NCBI RefSeq assembly: GCF_002575655.3 | Contig: NC_053041.3 | Coordinates: 119,008,318-119,072,317 of the forward strand | Source of the DNA: Aegilops tauschii subsp. strangulata | Lineage: Eukaryota; Streptophyta; Magnoliopsida; Poales; Poaceae | DNA: 64,000 nt | Reading direction: 5' to 3' | Shown: piece by piece, positions 1 to 11,674 of the stretch | Numbering within the stretch: the stretch's first letter is position 1 | Layout of the letters: every line of letters begins with the position of its first letter | Made by a program: the position numbers and the translations under genes | The notes under the pieces: generated by a model | The model's input: only the letters and a program-made list of their open reading frames with translations | Told to the model about the DNA's origin: nothing | The model's database searches: none

Positions 1-1581
1 TTGAAAGTCATGAAATTTTTGAAAAACTTTAGACTTATGATTGATAAGGTAGATCCATGTGAATTTACTGAAATCATCTATGAAACTCAAATAGTATTTT
101 TTTTCTACCTACGGTTTCAATGGCAGGACCCCATACATCAGAAAAGATAAGTTCCAAAGGAAATTTTGATTCACTCATAGAGTGAGGATAAGGTAATTGG
201 TGACTTTTGCCTTTTTGACAGGCGTCACATACAAGTTTATTATCATCATTGCTGACACATGGGAGCTTATTTTCACGAATGATCTTCCTAACAACAATGC
301 AGGATGGGTGACCTAAACGTCGATGCCACCAATCCGAAGATGGCTTGGTGACACTTAGCACTTGCTTCTTGACGTTTGTCCCAATGTGTTTGACGGGATA
401 GAGACCTCTCCTACCCCTGCCGCGAAGGAGAACCCTCTTCGTTTCCAGATCCTTAACAAGAAAAAAATAAGGGTGAATTTCAACGAAAGTATCATTATCA
501 ATAGCAAGTTTGCTTGCTGAGATCAAACTTTTAGTGGCCTTCGGAACATGGAGGACATTATTTAGATGAAGATCATGATCTAGGGTAGAAATAGTTGTAT
601 GACCAATATGATTAATAGCCATACCTGATCCGTTTGCGGTGTGAATTTGCTCATTGCCGGTGTACCTCTCCCAGACCGTGAGCTTCTCCAAGTCACTGGT
701 GATATGGCCAGTTGCACCACTGTCCATTTACCAGTTGGTATCTACGCCGTATTGGGGAGCAGCAATGTTTGCCGAGCGCTCTTCCAGCACTTCCATGCCA
801 GGTGCCCAACTTTGCCACAGATCTGGCACGTTGGTTTGGCAGCAGAGTTGTTGGTGAAGCCACCGCCGTTTCCTCCTGCATTGCCACATCCGCCACTGCC
901 ATTTGGCTTGTTGTTGAAGTTTCGGCCGTGCTCACCACCGCCGCCTCCGCCTTGTTTGTTGTTGAAGACGCGACCGCAGTCACCACCGCCCCCGTTGTTG
1001 CAGTTCTGCTTGTTGAAGCGCCCGCGTGTTGCAGCATTTGCAGAGGACTGAGAGGACCCCCCGCGAAGATTCATGCGAGTCTCGAAGCTCAAAAGCTGCG
1101 AGTACAGCTCCGGGACAGTGACAGGTTCAACCCGTGAGAACATGGCGGACACCACGGGATCGAACTCCTCCTCCAGTCTGGCGAGGATGTGAGAGACCAC
1201 ATCTTCCTCGTCCACCTTTTTTTCTGAGGCAATCAACTCATCACAGAGGGTTCTGATCTTACCAACATACTATGTAATGGTGGAGTTGCCCTTCTGAAGA
1301 TTCGCCAGTGCGATCCTGACGTTGACAGAACGCGGTCGGGTATGCGAGGTGAGCATCCCTTGCACGATGTTCCACAACTCCACTGCGGTGTGGCAAGTTG
1401 CCACTTGGATGGCCATCTCACGTGGTAGCGTGGGAAACAAGTAGGAGAAAACCTGCTGATCCCGAGCGTACCATGTGCCGAACTCCGGGTTGGGGGCCTT
1501 GGACTTGGTCTTGCCATCGTCGCTAGTGACCTCGATCGTCATGGGCGGCACCACCTGCTCCAGATCGAGGAAGCCCGCCAT
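1..1581 (-). pseudogene. Copia gag-pol (gag, zinc knuckle, protease, integrase start), broken
   Basis: Reading starts at the ATG at 1581, 155 bases after the primer-binding site. The gag part (1581 to about 742) ends in a glycine/asparagine-rich stretch and a CCHC knuckle, CQICGKVGHLAWKC. The protease active site DSGATGHI and the GAG-pre-integrase region follow in another frame (727-74), then the first integrase residues. Visible breaks: an in-frame stop at 1270-1272 in gag, a frameshift near 740 between knuckle and protease, and a frameshift in the A-run near 104-111, after which integrase-like sequence continues to base 1. Gag would coat the RNA, protease would cleave the polyprotein, and integrase would insert the cDNA. 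RT and RNase H would lie beyond the window. Confidence 0.88.
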
Positions 1582-1722
1582 CTGTCCCCCCTGATGGCAG
1601 AGAAGACGGTGGCGCGCCAGAGTGCTTCGTTCCCTCTCGAAAGCTTCTCGGTGGCGATGTGTGCAAACGGAGATGAGGGGAACGAATTTGCGGATGAGCT
1701 CGCCATGGATGAATCCGAGTTA

Positions 1723-1736
1723 GGCTCTGATTACCA
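1723..1736 (-). promoter_or_regulatory. Primer-binding site of the Copia element
   Basis: On the minus strand TGGTAATCAGAGCC directly follows the LTR-terminal CA. It resembles the initiator-methionine tRNA primer-binding site TGGTATCAGAGC, with one extra A. Confidence 0.8.
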
Positions 1737-1953
1737 TGTAAAAACTAGAGAGGTTTTGGTGTGAAGGCGTACGCCTCTGGCAGGGACGCGTGCGTGTTTA
1801 TATCATCGACAGAAGTACATGATCGGCAGGTGGTTTTGGGCTTGGCCCCTAATCCAAGCTATACAAAGGGATCGGGCCAGCCAGCTAACCACCTACCTTG
1901 ATACACAAGTAAACTCACGCACACAATTACAATCGTGACAATGTCACGTTACA
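1737..1953 (-). repeat. 5' LTR of the Copia element (217 bp)
   Basis: Bounded by TGTAA at one end and TTACA at the other (TG...CA with a 5-bp inverted repeat), and abutting the primer-binding site at 1736. Includes a TATA-like stretch (minus strand, near 1798-1805). The partner LTR is outside the window. Confidence 0.8.
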
Positions 1954-2282
1954 CAACTTGAGCCTATCGTTTAACAGAGGGATATGTTGAATTGTTAGTG
2001 CATCATTTTATTTACCAACTATTGAAACGTAGACATACACCACCACCACACACGCTCTCACATGGTGCATGGTCCGACTCTATGTAAGCATCGCCACCTT
2101 GAAGTAAATTTGAGACCGATTGAACGAGTGGGACAGTAAAGACTTCGTGTAAGTATCTACAACTCTACTTTGTTCGGGGATGAACTGAAGAGGTTGTACA
2201 GTGGTACTGCTTCTGTAGTGTCAACAAACTGGTTACAATGCATTCCCTAAATAAAAGGTTACAATGCAAAGAGAGCTTTATT
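1954..2282. other. Unassigned DNA between Copia LTR and LINE fragment
   Basis: No ORF, tandem repeat or recognisable element edge here. A short CAC-rich stretch lies near 2039-2055. Bases about 2230-2282 are probably the 3' untranslated tail of the adjacent minus-strand LINE fragment, since they contain AATAAAG-like sequence on that strand. Confidence 0.4.
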
Positions 2283-2285
2283 AAA

Positions 2286-2721
2286 TCAAAAGACAATTAC
2301 ATCGTTTGCAAGTCCCGTGGTCATCCACACCGGAGGATCCTCAGTCCAAGAGAAAGACAATTTATTCAAATAACTATACTTAGCTAGCTCATGAGCAACA
2401 CCATTAGCTTTTCTATTACAATGCTTAAATTTGACCTTCCTTATTAGACTTGTAATATCAAGCGACTCGGTGTAGATGGCCGCCGCCGAATCCCACCATT
2501 GAGTAGAGCCGGCGCAAAAGTTAATCAACTCCATCAGAGTCTGATTCGGCCACAACACAAATGCACCCAAGAGAGCTGGCAAGACTTAGCCCATCTCTCA
2601 TTGCCATGGCTTCCGTGGTACCAACATCTGCAGTGAATAGAACAAATGAACATCACACCGCCAAAAAATTACCCCTATGATCACGGATTATTGCCGATGT
2701 AGCTCCACATCCCTTGAATGT
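2286..2721 (-). pseudogene. LINE-type RNase H domain, 3' fragment
   Basis: A 98-codon open stretch (2286-2582) continues upstream, with an interruption, to about 2721. Motifs fit the C-terminal RNase H-like domain of plant non-LTR retrotransposons: an upstream piece reading IIRDHRGNFLA, then TTEAMAMRDGLSLA, then the terminal HCNRKANGVAHELAK block. The RT and endonuclease domains that should precede it are absent, as expected for a 5'-truncated LINE. A gene-derived RNase H-like fragment cannot be excluded. Confidence 0.7.
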
Positions 2722-2779
2722 CTGTGTTGACATGCAATAGAGAAAAGGGACTTCAACATCTGAGCAAGTGCGCGCGTAA

Positions 2780-2800
2780 CCCCCCCCCCCCCCCCCCCCC
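2780..2800. repeat. Poly-C run (21 C)
   Basis: Uninterrupted homopolymer at the left edge of the GC-rich block that starts the unclassified modular region. Confidence 0.95.
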
Positions 2801-4215
2801 GACGCACTGGATGTCCTATGGGCCGGCCCATTTTATGTTTTTTTATTTCCTTTTTTCTTCTTTTCTTCTTTTGTTTTTCCTTTTTTCTTTTTTATGTTTC
2901 ACTTTTTTTTCTTTTTGTGAATTTATTTTTCAAATTTGTGAACATATTTTAATTCATCTTATTCAATTTTTTTATCAATGTTAAAAAATGTCATCAATTG
3001 AAAAATTGTTCATTGAACTCATTTTTTGTTCATCGAGATTTAAAAAATATTCATCAAATAATAAATTTGTTCTTAGTTTTCAAAAAAGTTATGAAAATCC
3101 AATTTTGTTCATAGAATTCAAAATTTGTTCATCCATTTTTCCTCAAAACAATTCATCTAACTCAAAAAAATTCATCATATTCAAAATTTGTTCACCATAA
3201 TTTTTTTAAATGTCATCAATATCAAATTTCACTAGCATTATTTGAAATCACGAACATTTTTCAAATTTGTGAATTCAGGGATATTTTTTTGGCTCAATGA
3301 GATTTTTCAAAATTCTAGTTTTTTGAATTTTGGAACTATTTCTAAATCCCGAATTATTTAAATAAGAAAAAAGAAACAGAAGAAAAACAGAAAAAGAAAC
3401 CAGGGGGCGCCCGCCGCCAATCATGGCCTGGCCCAAATGGGTGCGCGAGGGGTGCACGCTGTGACTCCCCTCCTCAGCGCGCCGCGCGCTAAATACGAGG
3501 ACCGCGCTTCGTTAGATGGGCCGGCTCAGTGCGGGGGCGCTGCAGGCCTCATATGGGCCGGCCGATTATACTTTTTTATTAAGTTCTTTTCTTTTTTCTG
3601 TTTCCTTATTTCTTTTCTCTTTTTTCTTTAGTTTTTCACTTATTTTTGCGATTTTATTTTCCAAATTCGTGAATATTTACTTTATTCATCCTATTAAAAA
3701 ATGTTCATCTAACTCAAAAAATTTGTTCGTCCTTTTTTTTCAAAAACATTGTCCATCTAACTCAAAAAATGTTCATCATATTCAAAATTTGTTCACCATA
3801 ATATTTAATAATCTTCATAAAATTCAAAAAAATGGTCATCAATATCCAAATTCACTAGAATTTTTTGAAATCACAAACATTTTTTAAATTCGTGAACATT
3901 ATTCGAGTTCAGGGTTAATTTTCGGCTCCACAAAATATTTGAAATTCTCATTTTTTGGATTCTGGAACTATTTCAAAATCCCAATTTATCTAATTAAAAA
4001 TCTAAAACATAAGAAAAAAGAAAAAAAAGAAAAAAAAGAAAAAAAGGGGGCGCCCTACCGCCGCTCATTGGTCGGCCCAAATGGGCGCGCGAGGGGAGGA
4101 GGGGTGCGCGTTATTTTGTGACTGCCCCCAGCGCGCAGCGGGTGGATCCTATTTGACGCCTGTTAGCGTTCAAACGTCGGGGCTTCGCTGAAGGCGCTCC
4201 GAGTTGGGCCAGCCC
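2801..4215. repeat. Diverged direct duplication of an AT/GC module
   Basis: Two units with the same order of parts: GGGCCGGCCCAT-type GC patch, T/C-rich stretch, a long run of TTCATC/TGTTC phrases, A-rich stretch, then a GC patch containing GGGGGCGCC and GGCCCAAATGGG followed by GCGCGAGGGG. Unit 1 spans about 2806-3500, unit 2 about 3516-4140. The GC patches are well conserved and the AT-rich parts poorly so. I found no ORF with a recognisable domain and no terminal repeat, so the class is unknown; such sequence is usual in Triticeae repeats. Confidence 0.65.
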
Positions 4216-4827
4216 AGGTACGCATCGCTGTTTTTTCTGTTTCAGTTTCTCTTTGTTTCTGTTTCCCTTTTTGTTTCTTTTATTTTCTTTTTTTACTTTG
4301 TTCTCTTTTCAAATTATTGTTCAATAACTAGAACAAAGATATGAATTCTAGAAAAACTTTTTATACAAAACTTTTCAATGTAAATTGAAATATTGTTCAA
4401 CGCATATCACAAAATAGTAAGTGTGTAGTTAAAAATTGTTCAGCACATATTAAAAAAATGTTCAGTATATATATCAGAAATTGTTCAACATGTATTTAAG
4501 TATTGTTCAGCATATATTACGAAATTATTCAATTTGTATTTAGAAATTGTTCAGCGTATATAAAAATATTCAATATATATTTTACAAAAAATAAGTATAT
4601 AAAAATCAATAAACGTTTGTAATTTAAAAAAAATCACGCTTTCAATAATTGTTCAGGTTTAAATTTTTTCTCGAATTTCGATATTTATTAACGATTTTCA
4701 AATATATTTAAGGAAAGTCGTTCACATTTGTTTGCAAGAATTGTTGGAAATTTTGAAGGAAAAAAACAGATTTGTCGTTCTACATTGTACTTTAAGATAT
4801 GCGCTCCAATTGTGCTATGGTCAGGAG
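4216..4827. repeat. AT-rich, TGTTCA-phrase region
   Basis: A degenerate phrase of the type ATTGTTCAGCATATATT recurs roughly every 25-45 bases between about 4375 and 4560, followed by AT-rich DNA to about 4800. No coding potential. It forms the left AT-rich arm of the unclassified modular region. Confidence 0.55.
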
Positions 4828-4892
4828 CTAGGTCAGGTGGTTGGCGTCGTAGCAACGAAGCGGGAGGTCGCGTGTTCTCGACACTGTCGTGT
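4828..4892 (+). repeat. tRNA-like (SINE-head-like) sequence
   Basis: Contains a box-A-like stretch (GGTCAGGTGGTTGGCG) and, about 35 bases later, a box-B-like stretch around GTGTTCTCGAC. Spacing and order resemble RNA polymerase III internal promoters, but the cloverleaf is not convincing. Probably a degraded tRNA-derived head. Confidence 0.35.
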
Positions 4893-5240
4893 TTGCGCTT
4901 TTCTTTTTCGAATCATTTTTATTATCGCTCGTTGCATGGTTATGGGCTGGCCCGTTTGCCCGAGCTTTTTCAGCGAAAGCTCTACTGTTGGACGCCAACG
5001 AGCGTCCAATAGCTCCCCGCGTAGCGCGCTGAATAGGAGAACGCCGCTGGGGGTCCTCCCCATCGAACGATTCGTTCGCCGTGAGGGCAGCTCTCAGCAG
5101 CGATGGGAGCTCCTGTTGGACGCTCGCTGCGTCCAATAACACGCTGACGCACAGGGAGCGCCGCCGCTGGGCTGGCCCACTCCAGGTCACCGAAGCTAGC
5201 TAGCCCGAAAAAAAAAGGTAGCGCGACAAAAATCCCAATA
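4893..5240. repeat. GC-rich core with two hairpins
   Basis: Between the two tRNA-like pieces. It holds two imperfect palindromes built on TTGGACGC ... GCGTCCAA, at about 4988-5012 and 5115-5140. GGGCTGGCCC-type patches flank them at about 4946 and 5170. The ORFs in this block overlap on both strands and show no domain. Confidence 0.5.
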
Positions 5241-5242
5241 TA

Positions 5243-5330
5243 ATGAGTTGGAGGAAGGACTCGAACTCATGACCGCCAGAGTGTGTTGCGGTGATGTTGG
5301 CCACTACAGCCAACAGCTACAACTGACTTT
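5243..5330 (-). repeat. tRNA-like sequence, opposite orientation
   Basis: On the minus strand a box-B-like GAGTTCGAGTCC lies downstream of a box-A-like GGCTGTAGTGGCC. It faces the tRNA-like stretch at 4828-4892. Anticodon and acceptor arms are not clear, so I do not call a tRNA gene. Confidence 0.4.
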
Positions 5331-6426
5331 TGGCATCGCAAACTGTTTAAGAAGTACCTTGATTGTTGTACCGTACAAATTTCTAAATCATTTAAAAATA
5401 TTATGGAAAACACATACAGTTTTATGAAGAAAGGAAATGGGAACAAAATTTTAAAGTATTCATACATATTTTGTAAAACCGCAAAGATTTTTGGAAATTC
5501 CGAACATTTTTCAAAAAAAAGGAACTAAGTTTGAAAAGACAAACAGTTTCTGACATACGAACAATTTTTCGTAAAATGCGAACATTTTTCAAAATTACCC
5601 GTAAATATTTTGAATTTCTGAACCAATTTTCAAAACATGAATAAACTTAGAAAACAAGAACAATATTTGAAATTACTAAACATTATTCGAATTTGTGAAC
5701 AAATTTTCAAACAAGAACATTTTTTGGAAATTGCTGCACATTTTTTGAATTTGTGAAAAATATTTGAAAAAAGTGAACATTTTCACAAATGTTAAACGAT
5801 TTTTGAAAATTTCGAACTCTTTTTGGAAATAAGAGAAATTTTTTTGAACTTCTAAAGTTTTTCAATTTTTAACATTTACATTTACGAACAAAATTTGAAG
5901 AAAGTACATTTCTTTATATTTGGGACAAATTTTGGAAAACACGAACATTTTTTAAATTTCTGAACATTTTTGGGAAAATAGAAAAACGCGAAAAAGTAAA
6001 ACAAAAAGTAAAAGTGAAAAGAAAAGAAAAGAAAAGAAAAAGAGAAACAGAAAAAGAAACACGAAAAAGAAAAAAGAAAGCAAAAACCGAATGAAACCCG
6101 GAATAACCAGAAAAGAAACAGCACATGAAAAAACCCGGTCCAGGGAACCGTTGACCAAGCAGTGTAAAGTTGGATGTTGGCCGGCCCATGTCGCGTCGCT
6201 CGCATGCTTGCCCCTGTGGGAACGCCCAACAATTCGCCGCAGCGAGCGGGGAATAGGGTTTTCAAGCAGCAACCCCCTGGACGAACCAGCCCAGCCCAAA
6301 ATGCCTTTTACCAGGCCTTGCAGCCCATTATACATAAGGAAAGAAAAAGTAACGGAAAAAATATATAAACTACCACATCTCAAATATTTTCGTGTATAAC
6401 AGCTAGTACACAAAAGAAGGGGAAAA
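5331..6426. repeat. Mirror AT-rich arm (GAACA phrases) and flanking GC patch
   Basis: From about 5470 to 5970 the dominant phrase is GAACATTTTT / GAACAATTTT, the complement of the TGTTC phrases at 2940-4560. An AAAGAAAAG-rich stretch (6000-6085) and a GC patch (6175-6300) containing GGCCGGCCCATG follow. This reverses the order of parts seen on the left. No domain-bearing ORF. Bases about 6330-6426 are AT-rich with nothing recognisable. Confidence 0.5.
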
Positions 6427-6665
6427 TGCCATCATATATAAATCATGCATGGCAGATTTATAAAAAATGCCATCTTCTTGTAATATAAATGCCATCCTCT
6501 TATAGAACAAAAAAAACTATCATCTTTATAATAAATGATATCCTCTTATAATAAAAATGCCATCCTCTTGATAGTAAAAATGGCATCCTCTTCATAATAA
6601 AAATGCCATGTTATAAATAATAAATGCCATGATCCTAAAAATAAAACTGCCATCCAATTAATAAT
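6427..6665. repeat. Degenerate tandem repeat, AAATGCCATCCTCTTATAAT unit
   Basis: About nine imperfect copies of a 20-25-bp unit with core ATGCCATCCTCTT followed by an ATAATAAA spacer. No coding content. It lies just downstream of the putative 3' UTR of the minus-strand gene fragment. Confidence 0.75.
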
Positions 6666-6859
6666 AAAAACAAAATTAACTCAAAATACCTTAACAAAAA
6701 TTTGAGCGCATCACAAACACCTCGAAGGCCGAAACTAAAAACAACATTTCAACCCTAAACCAACTCCACTAGTTTGTGAGCCTTTATAACTCCAAAGTGC
6801 ACATTTAAATCCTTCTCGCACATGGTATATTCCGGAAATTCACCGCCTCATGGAAATAC
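6666..6859 (-). other. Putative 3' untranslated region of the interrupted gene
   Basis: Lies directly after the in-frame stop of the split minus-strand exon. No other element is recognisable here. The assignment rests only on position. Confidence 0.3.
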
Positions 6860-6956
6860 TCAGCTTCCTCGGCTTATGGAATAGTGTTCATTGGTTTCCA
6901 TAGAAGCTTCCAACAAGGAAAGATATTGCATTATATTAGCATAATCAGTAGTGGAG
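6860..6956 (-). pseudogene. Unrecognised host gene, last exon, 3' part (split by solo LTR)
   Basis: If the solo LTR 6957-11669 and one copy of its TGGAG duplication are ignored, the minus-strand reading frame of 11675-11945 runs straight into this stretch. It stays open for about 32 more codons and stops at TGA (6860-6862). Keeping frame across a 4.7-kb insertion is what an insertion into a coding exon should leave. I do not recognise the protein family. Confidence 0.5.
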
Positions 6957-9900
6957 TGTAACGCCCCGGATCCGATGCGCCAGGTATCTTCCAGTTATTC
7001 GCCGGCGTTGCCATGTCTTTTGCTTGCGTGTTGCATTTTGCCATGTCATCATATGCATTGCATCCTCATATTTTCAAAACTTACATCCGGTCTTTTTCCG
7101 TGTTGTCCGTTTCGCGTTCCGACACTCCCACACGCACCCGTTGCACCTCTCAGACCTCGTGTCGTGAGTGACATAAAAATGTTCTCGGTATTGGATGAAA
7201 CTTGGCGTGCGGTGTCGTTATAGAGTAGGTAGACCGCCTGTCAATTTTCGTCGCATTCGGAGTCCGTTTGACGCCCTAACGGTTAACCGCGTAGCCCGAA
7301 ACTCCTCTCTCTTTGCAGCCCAGCCCCTCTTCACCATAGCCCATGAGCCCATCCAAACCCCCTCCATGCTCTCGGTCGTTCGATCACGATCGTGTGGGCG
7401 AAAACCGCATCTCATTTGGACACTCCTACCTCCTCCTACCTATAAAAATGTGTCCCCCGAAATCTCGCAGTCCAAACCCTAGCACCGCTCCCCTCGCGCC
7501 GCCGGACGCTTCTTCCCCACCGACGGACATGTCCGCCGCCAGCCTCCATGTCACTCGGGCCAATCACGAGGTGACACGTCACCTCCGCCGCCTCCCTCCT
7601 CCACTCACAGCGCGCCACATCAGCGCCCGCGCCGTCCCACTTCGCCGCCGGCCCGCGGGACCCAGATCCGGCCCGCGCGAGCCCGCGCGCCGCCGCCGCT
7701 CGCCCGAATCCCGCGCCGCCTGGCTCCCTCCTCCGCCGCCTCCTCGCGCCACCACGCCGCTCGCCGCCGGCGATCTCCACCTCGCCGCCATCGCGCACCT
7801 CGCCACCCCGCTCGCCCCGCGCGCCGCCGCCCACGCACCGTCGCCCCGCGCCGCCTCGCTCACCCTGCCGCCCGGGAGCTTCTCCGCCGCCGCTCGCTGG
7901 AGCTCCAGCTCCTCCCGCCTCCTCGCACCGGCCGGCGACCCAGCGCCGCCGCCGACGACCGCGTCCGGCCAGGCAAGGCCGCGCCTCTCCCCTTCTTCCT
8001 CCTGCTTCCTCTCTCTCACTCTCACCAGATCTCTCTCTTCCAAGGATCGCCGGAGCGCCCACCTCGCCGGAGAACCGCACCTCGCCGGAGACGAAGCTGG
8101 ACCAGATCCACCCATCCTTCGAACCAAACGTCGCCCGGCGTCTCGATCCACTCCGTTCCGGTACCGCTCTGTCCCGCGTTGACTTTCGCGGAGGTGAAAT
8201 TCCACCAAGTCCCGGAGCTCTCTATTATTTTCAAGCCATGTTCATCGCATCATAACGCCATGCATATAGCTCTGATTCATGCATATAATATATCAAAATG
8301 TTCATCATGAGATGCTCTTCATTTTGTTCCATTGGGTCATGCTTGTTTGAGTTCATCTTGATGCCCTGATCATCATTGCAAAAGTGCTATATAATGTTAA
8401 CCTGCTGAGATTGTTATAACTTGGTGATGTGTCTTTTTCGTTGCATTTTGTGTGTGCATCCTTTGAGCATGATGACTATATGTTTGTGAAGCATCTCCAT
8501 GCCAGCTTTGCTGTGGTGCAATCCACTCTTCATGATATGCCATGTGTTGTTTGAAACAAGCTTGCGAAGTAGCCTCCGTCATATTGCTGTTTTCTATGAC
8601 TTGGTCATTTCTGCCAAGTCTGAGTCTGTAACATTGTGATGCTATGTTAACTTGATGCTACCATGAGTTCCATGCTTAATCTGGAGATGTCACTAAGGAT
8701 ATTTTGCTATACATGTGATGCTCTATCCATCCATGCCTTGTTTTGCATTTATAGCCTGCTGTAGCTTGTTGATATCATGCTCTAAACTTGCTAAATAATG
8801 TTGCTGTCAACCTGTTAACATTAAGTTCAGTTTTGCCATGTGTTTTGCTAGTGTCTATGTGTCCTATGGACTTGTTCTTGCCATGCTTAGCTTCATAATA
8901 ATGCCATCTTACTGTTGGTTTGCTTAACATGCCATGAAATGCTCTGTGGTGAGTGGTACAAGCTCACCAACATGCCTACTTATCGTTGTTCCTGCCATGT
9001 GCTGTTATTTTCACTGTCTGAATCTGCCATATCATTTGCCATGTTTGCATGGGTTCTACCATCTTTTCTGTTGATCTTTGGAATTAGTATACTAAGGGAG
9101 TTTTGTTCTTTGTCCTTAGTACTAGCATGCAATGCCTTTGGTTGCCATGATAAGTTCCTGTAGCATGTTATTTGATAGCTCTAAACATTGCAACCTGATG
9201 TTATTTCTGTCATGTCCAGTGATTTCTGCTAAGTCTGTGAAACTGTTATCATTTGCAATCTTGCCATGTCCTTTTGAGCATGTTCTAGTGATTTCTGGAG
9301 ATAGCTCAGTGTTCATGTTTTGTAATGCTTTACCTGTACATCACGTCCATGTCATTTATTTTCATGTTGAGGTGATGTATCATGTTGTTTTGATACTTGC
9401 AAGTTGCCTAGTTGCTGTTTTGGACAACTTGTCCTTCAACTTGTTTCATGTGTATGTGTTGAACCGTTGCTCTATTTTGAGTGTGCTCTACATGAAACTT
9501 GCTTAGTTTTGCATGTAGTTTCATTTTACCTTGTTGCATCCATGTTTTGAGTGTGTTTGCTTGATGTTTGAATGCATTTTGCATCAATGCCATGTTTAAC
9601 TTGTTTTGCTCATATCTTCTAGGCCGTAGCTCCGTATCTAATGAACTTTATATGTAACTTGACTAGAATTTCGTGTAGATGGTTTTGGTGCATCTTAACT
9701 TGCTGTTTAACAACTTGAACATAAGGTTTATTCAGATCTGGACCAATTTCGAAATTTGCATATGGGGATTTACTGGAATTGTTATATGTTGTTTCCGGCC
9801 TCATTTGAACTTGCTTTGATGTATTGTTCTTGTATGCATCATCTCTTGCCATGAGTAGCTTCATGTAGCCTTGTCATACATCATACTTGGTTGAGCATCA

Positions 9901-11669
9901 TGCCTTGTTCATGTGTTGAGTGTTTACCATGTTGTTTGCTTCTTTCCGGATGTGCTTCTCCTCGATAGTTCCCGTTTCGTTGCGATCGTGAGGATTCGTT
10001 CGACTACGCTTGGTTCGTTTTCGTGGCCTCATCTTCTTCATGGACTCGTTCTTCTTCCTAGCGGGATTTCAGGCAAGATGACCGTCACCTTGGATCTCAT
10101 TACTATCATTGCCATGCTAGTTGCCTCGATGCTATCGCTATGCCGCGTTACCTACCACTTGCTTATCAAGCCTCCCAAATTGCCATGAACCTCTAACCTT
10201 TGTCACCCTTCCTAGCAAACCGTTGTTTGGCTATGTTACCGCTTTTGCTCAGCCCCTCTTATAGCGTTGCTAGTTGTAGGTGAAGATGAAGATTGCTCCA
10301 TGTTGGATTATGTTTATGTTGGGATATCACAATATCTCTTATTTTATTAATGCATCTATATACTTGGTAAAGGGTGGAAGGCTCGGCCTTATGCCTGGTG
10401 TTTTGTACCACTCTTGCCGCCCTTGTTTCCGTCATATCGGTATTATGTTCCCGGATTTTGCGTCCCTAACGCGGTTGGGTGTTATGGGAACCCCTTGACA
10501 GTCCGCCTTGAATAAAACTCCTCCAGCAAGGCCCAACATTGGTTTTACCATTTGCCTAACAACCTATTACCTTTCTCTTGGGAGTAATTAACCCGAGGGT
10601 CATCTTTATTTTAGCCCCCCCGGGCCAATGCTTCTCTAAGTGTTGGTCCGAACTAGAGCACCGTGCGGGACCGTCCCTTGGCAACTTGTGTTACGTTGGT
10701 ACCTGTACGCTTCGCTCATCCGGTGTGCCCTGAGAACGAGATATGTGCAGCTCCTATCGGGATTTGTCGGCACAGTCGGGTGGTCTTGCTGGACTTGTTT
10801 TACCATTGTCGAAATGTCTTGTAACTGGGATTCCGAGACTGACCGGGTCTTCCCGGGAGAAGGAATATCCTTCGTTGATCGTGAGAGCTTATAATGGGCT
10901 AAGTTGGGACACCCCCGCAGGGTTTGAACTTTCGAAAGCCGTGCCCGCGGTTATGTGGCAGATGGGAATTTGTTAATATCCGGTTGTAGTAAACTTGAAG
11001 TAAACTCTTCTAAAATACACCAACCGCGTGCTTAACCGTGATTGTCTCTTTTCGGGGTTGTTCGAGAGGAGAACACGGTTTTTGGGTTATGTTTGTCGTA
11101 AGTAGGAGTTCAGGATCACTTCTTGATCATTACTAGTTGACAACCGCTTGTTAAGCTCCTCTTCTCGCTCTTGTTTCGTAAGTTAGCCACCATACTTTGC
11201 TTAGCCGCTGCTGCAACCTCACCACTTTACCCCTTCCTTACCCATTAAGCTTTGCTAGTCTTGACACCCATGGTAATGGGATTGCTGAGTCCTCGTGGCT
11301 CACAGATTACTACAACAGCAGTTGCAGGTACGGGTATTGCGATGATCATGACGCGGGAGCGATGTTTACTTGTTTTGGAGTTCTTCTTCTGCTTCTTCGA
11401 TTAGGGGATAGGTTCCAGGTCGGCAGCCTGGGCTAGCAGGGTGGATGTCGTTTGAGTTCCTGTTTGTGTTTCATCCGTAGTCGGATGTTGATCTTGTGTA
11501 TGATGTATTGATGTATTCTTGGGGCATTTGTGCCATATGTATGTATCCTCATCTATTATGTAATGTTGATGTAATGATATCCACCTTGCAAAAGCGTGTC
11601 AATATGCGGTTCTATCCTTGGTGGGGCCTTCGAGTCTCTTTAGGATAGTATCACATATTGGGTGTGACA
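6957..11669 (+). mobile_element. Sukkula-like solo LTR (LARD), 4.7 kb
   Basis: Begins TGTAACGCCC and ends GGGTGTGACA, flanked by a perfect 5-bp duplication TGGAG (6952-6956 and 11670-11674). No internal domain or second LTR is present, so it is a solo LTR left by recombination between two LTRs. The length of about 4.7 kb and the 3' end (GATAG-TATCACATATTGGG followed by TGTGACA) match my memory of barley Sukkula, a large retrotransposon derivative with very long LTRs. A TATA box (TATAAAAATG, 7441) precedes a CpG-rich block (about 7450-8110) that creates long meaningless ORFs on both strands. The rest is T-rich with many TTGCCATG phrases. Confidence 0.88.
7441..7450 (+). promoter_or_regulatory. 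Candidate TATA box in the Sukkula-like LTR
   Basis: TATAAAAATG at the junction between an AT-richer stretch and the 650-bp CpG-rich block, where an LTR promoter and transcribed leader would be expected. Confidence 0.45.
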
Positions 11670-11674
11670 TGGAG

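Larger units (their letters stand above)
1..1953 (-). mobile_element. Copia LTR retrotransposon, 5' part, truncated by window edge
   Basis: Minus-strand element read from its 5' LTR (1737-1953) through primer-binding site, leader, gag, protease and the beginning of integrase, leaving the window at base 1. The order protease then integrase ahead of any RT, with a GAG-pre-integrase block (motif WWHRRLGHPS), is the Copia arrangement. The coding region has at least three lesions, so the copy is dead. The LTR flank at 1954-1958 is CAACT; the matching TSD would lie outside the window. Confidence 0.9.

Noticed and set aside
7343..8208. Long ORFs on both strands (up to 279 codons)
   Set aside because: They lie in the CpG-rich block of the Sukkula-like LTR, overlap in several frames, and consist of Arg/Ala/Pro/Gly-rich low-complexity sequence.
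11599..11669. Extension of the minus-strand host exon ORF into the solo LTR
   Set aside because: The last codons come from the Sukkula-like LTR; the original exon continues on the other side of the insertion.
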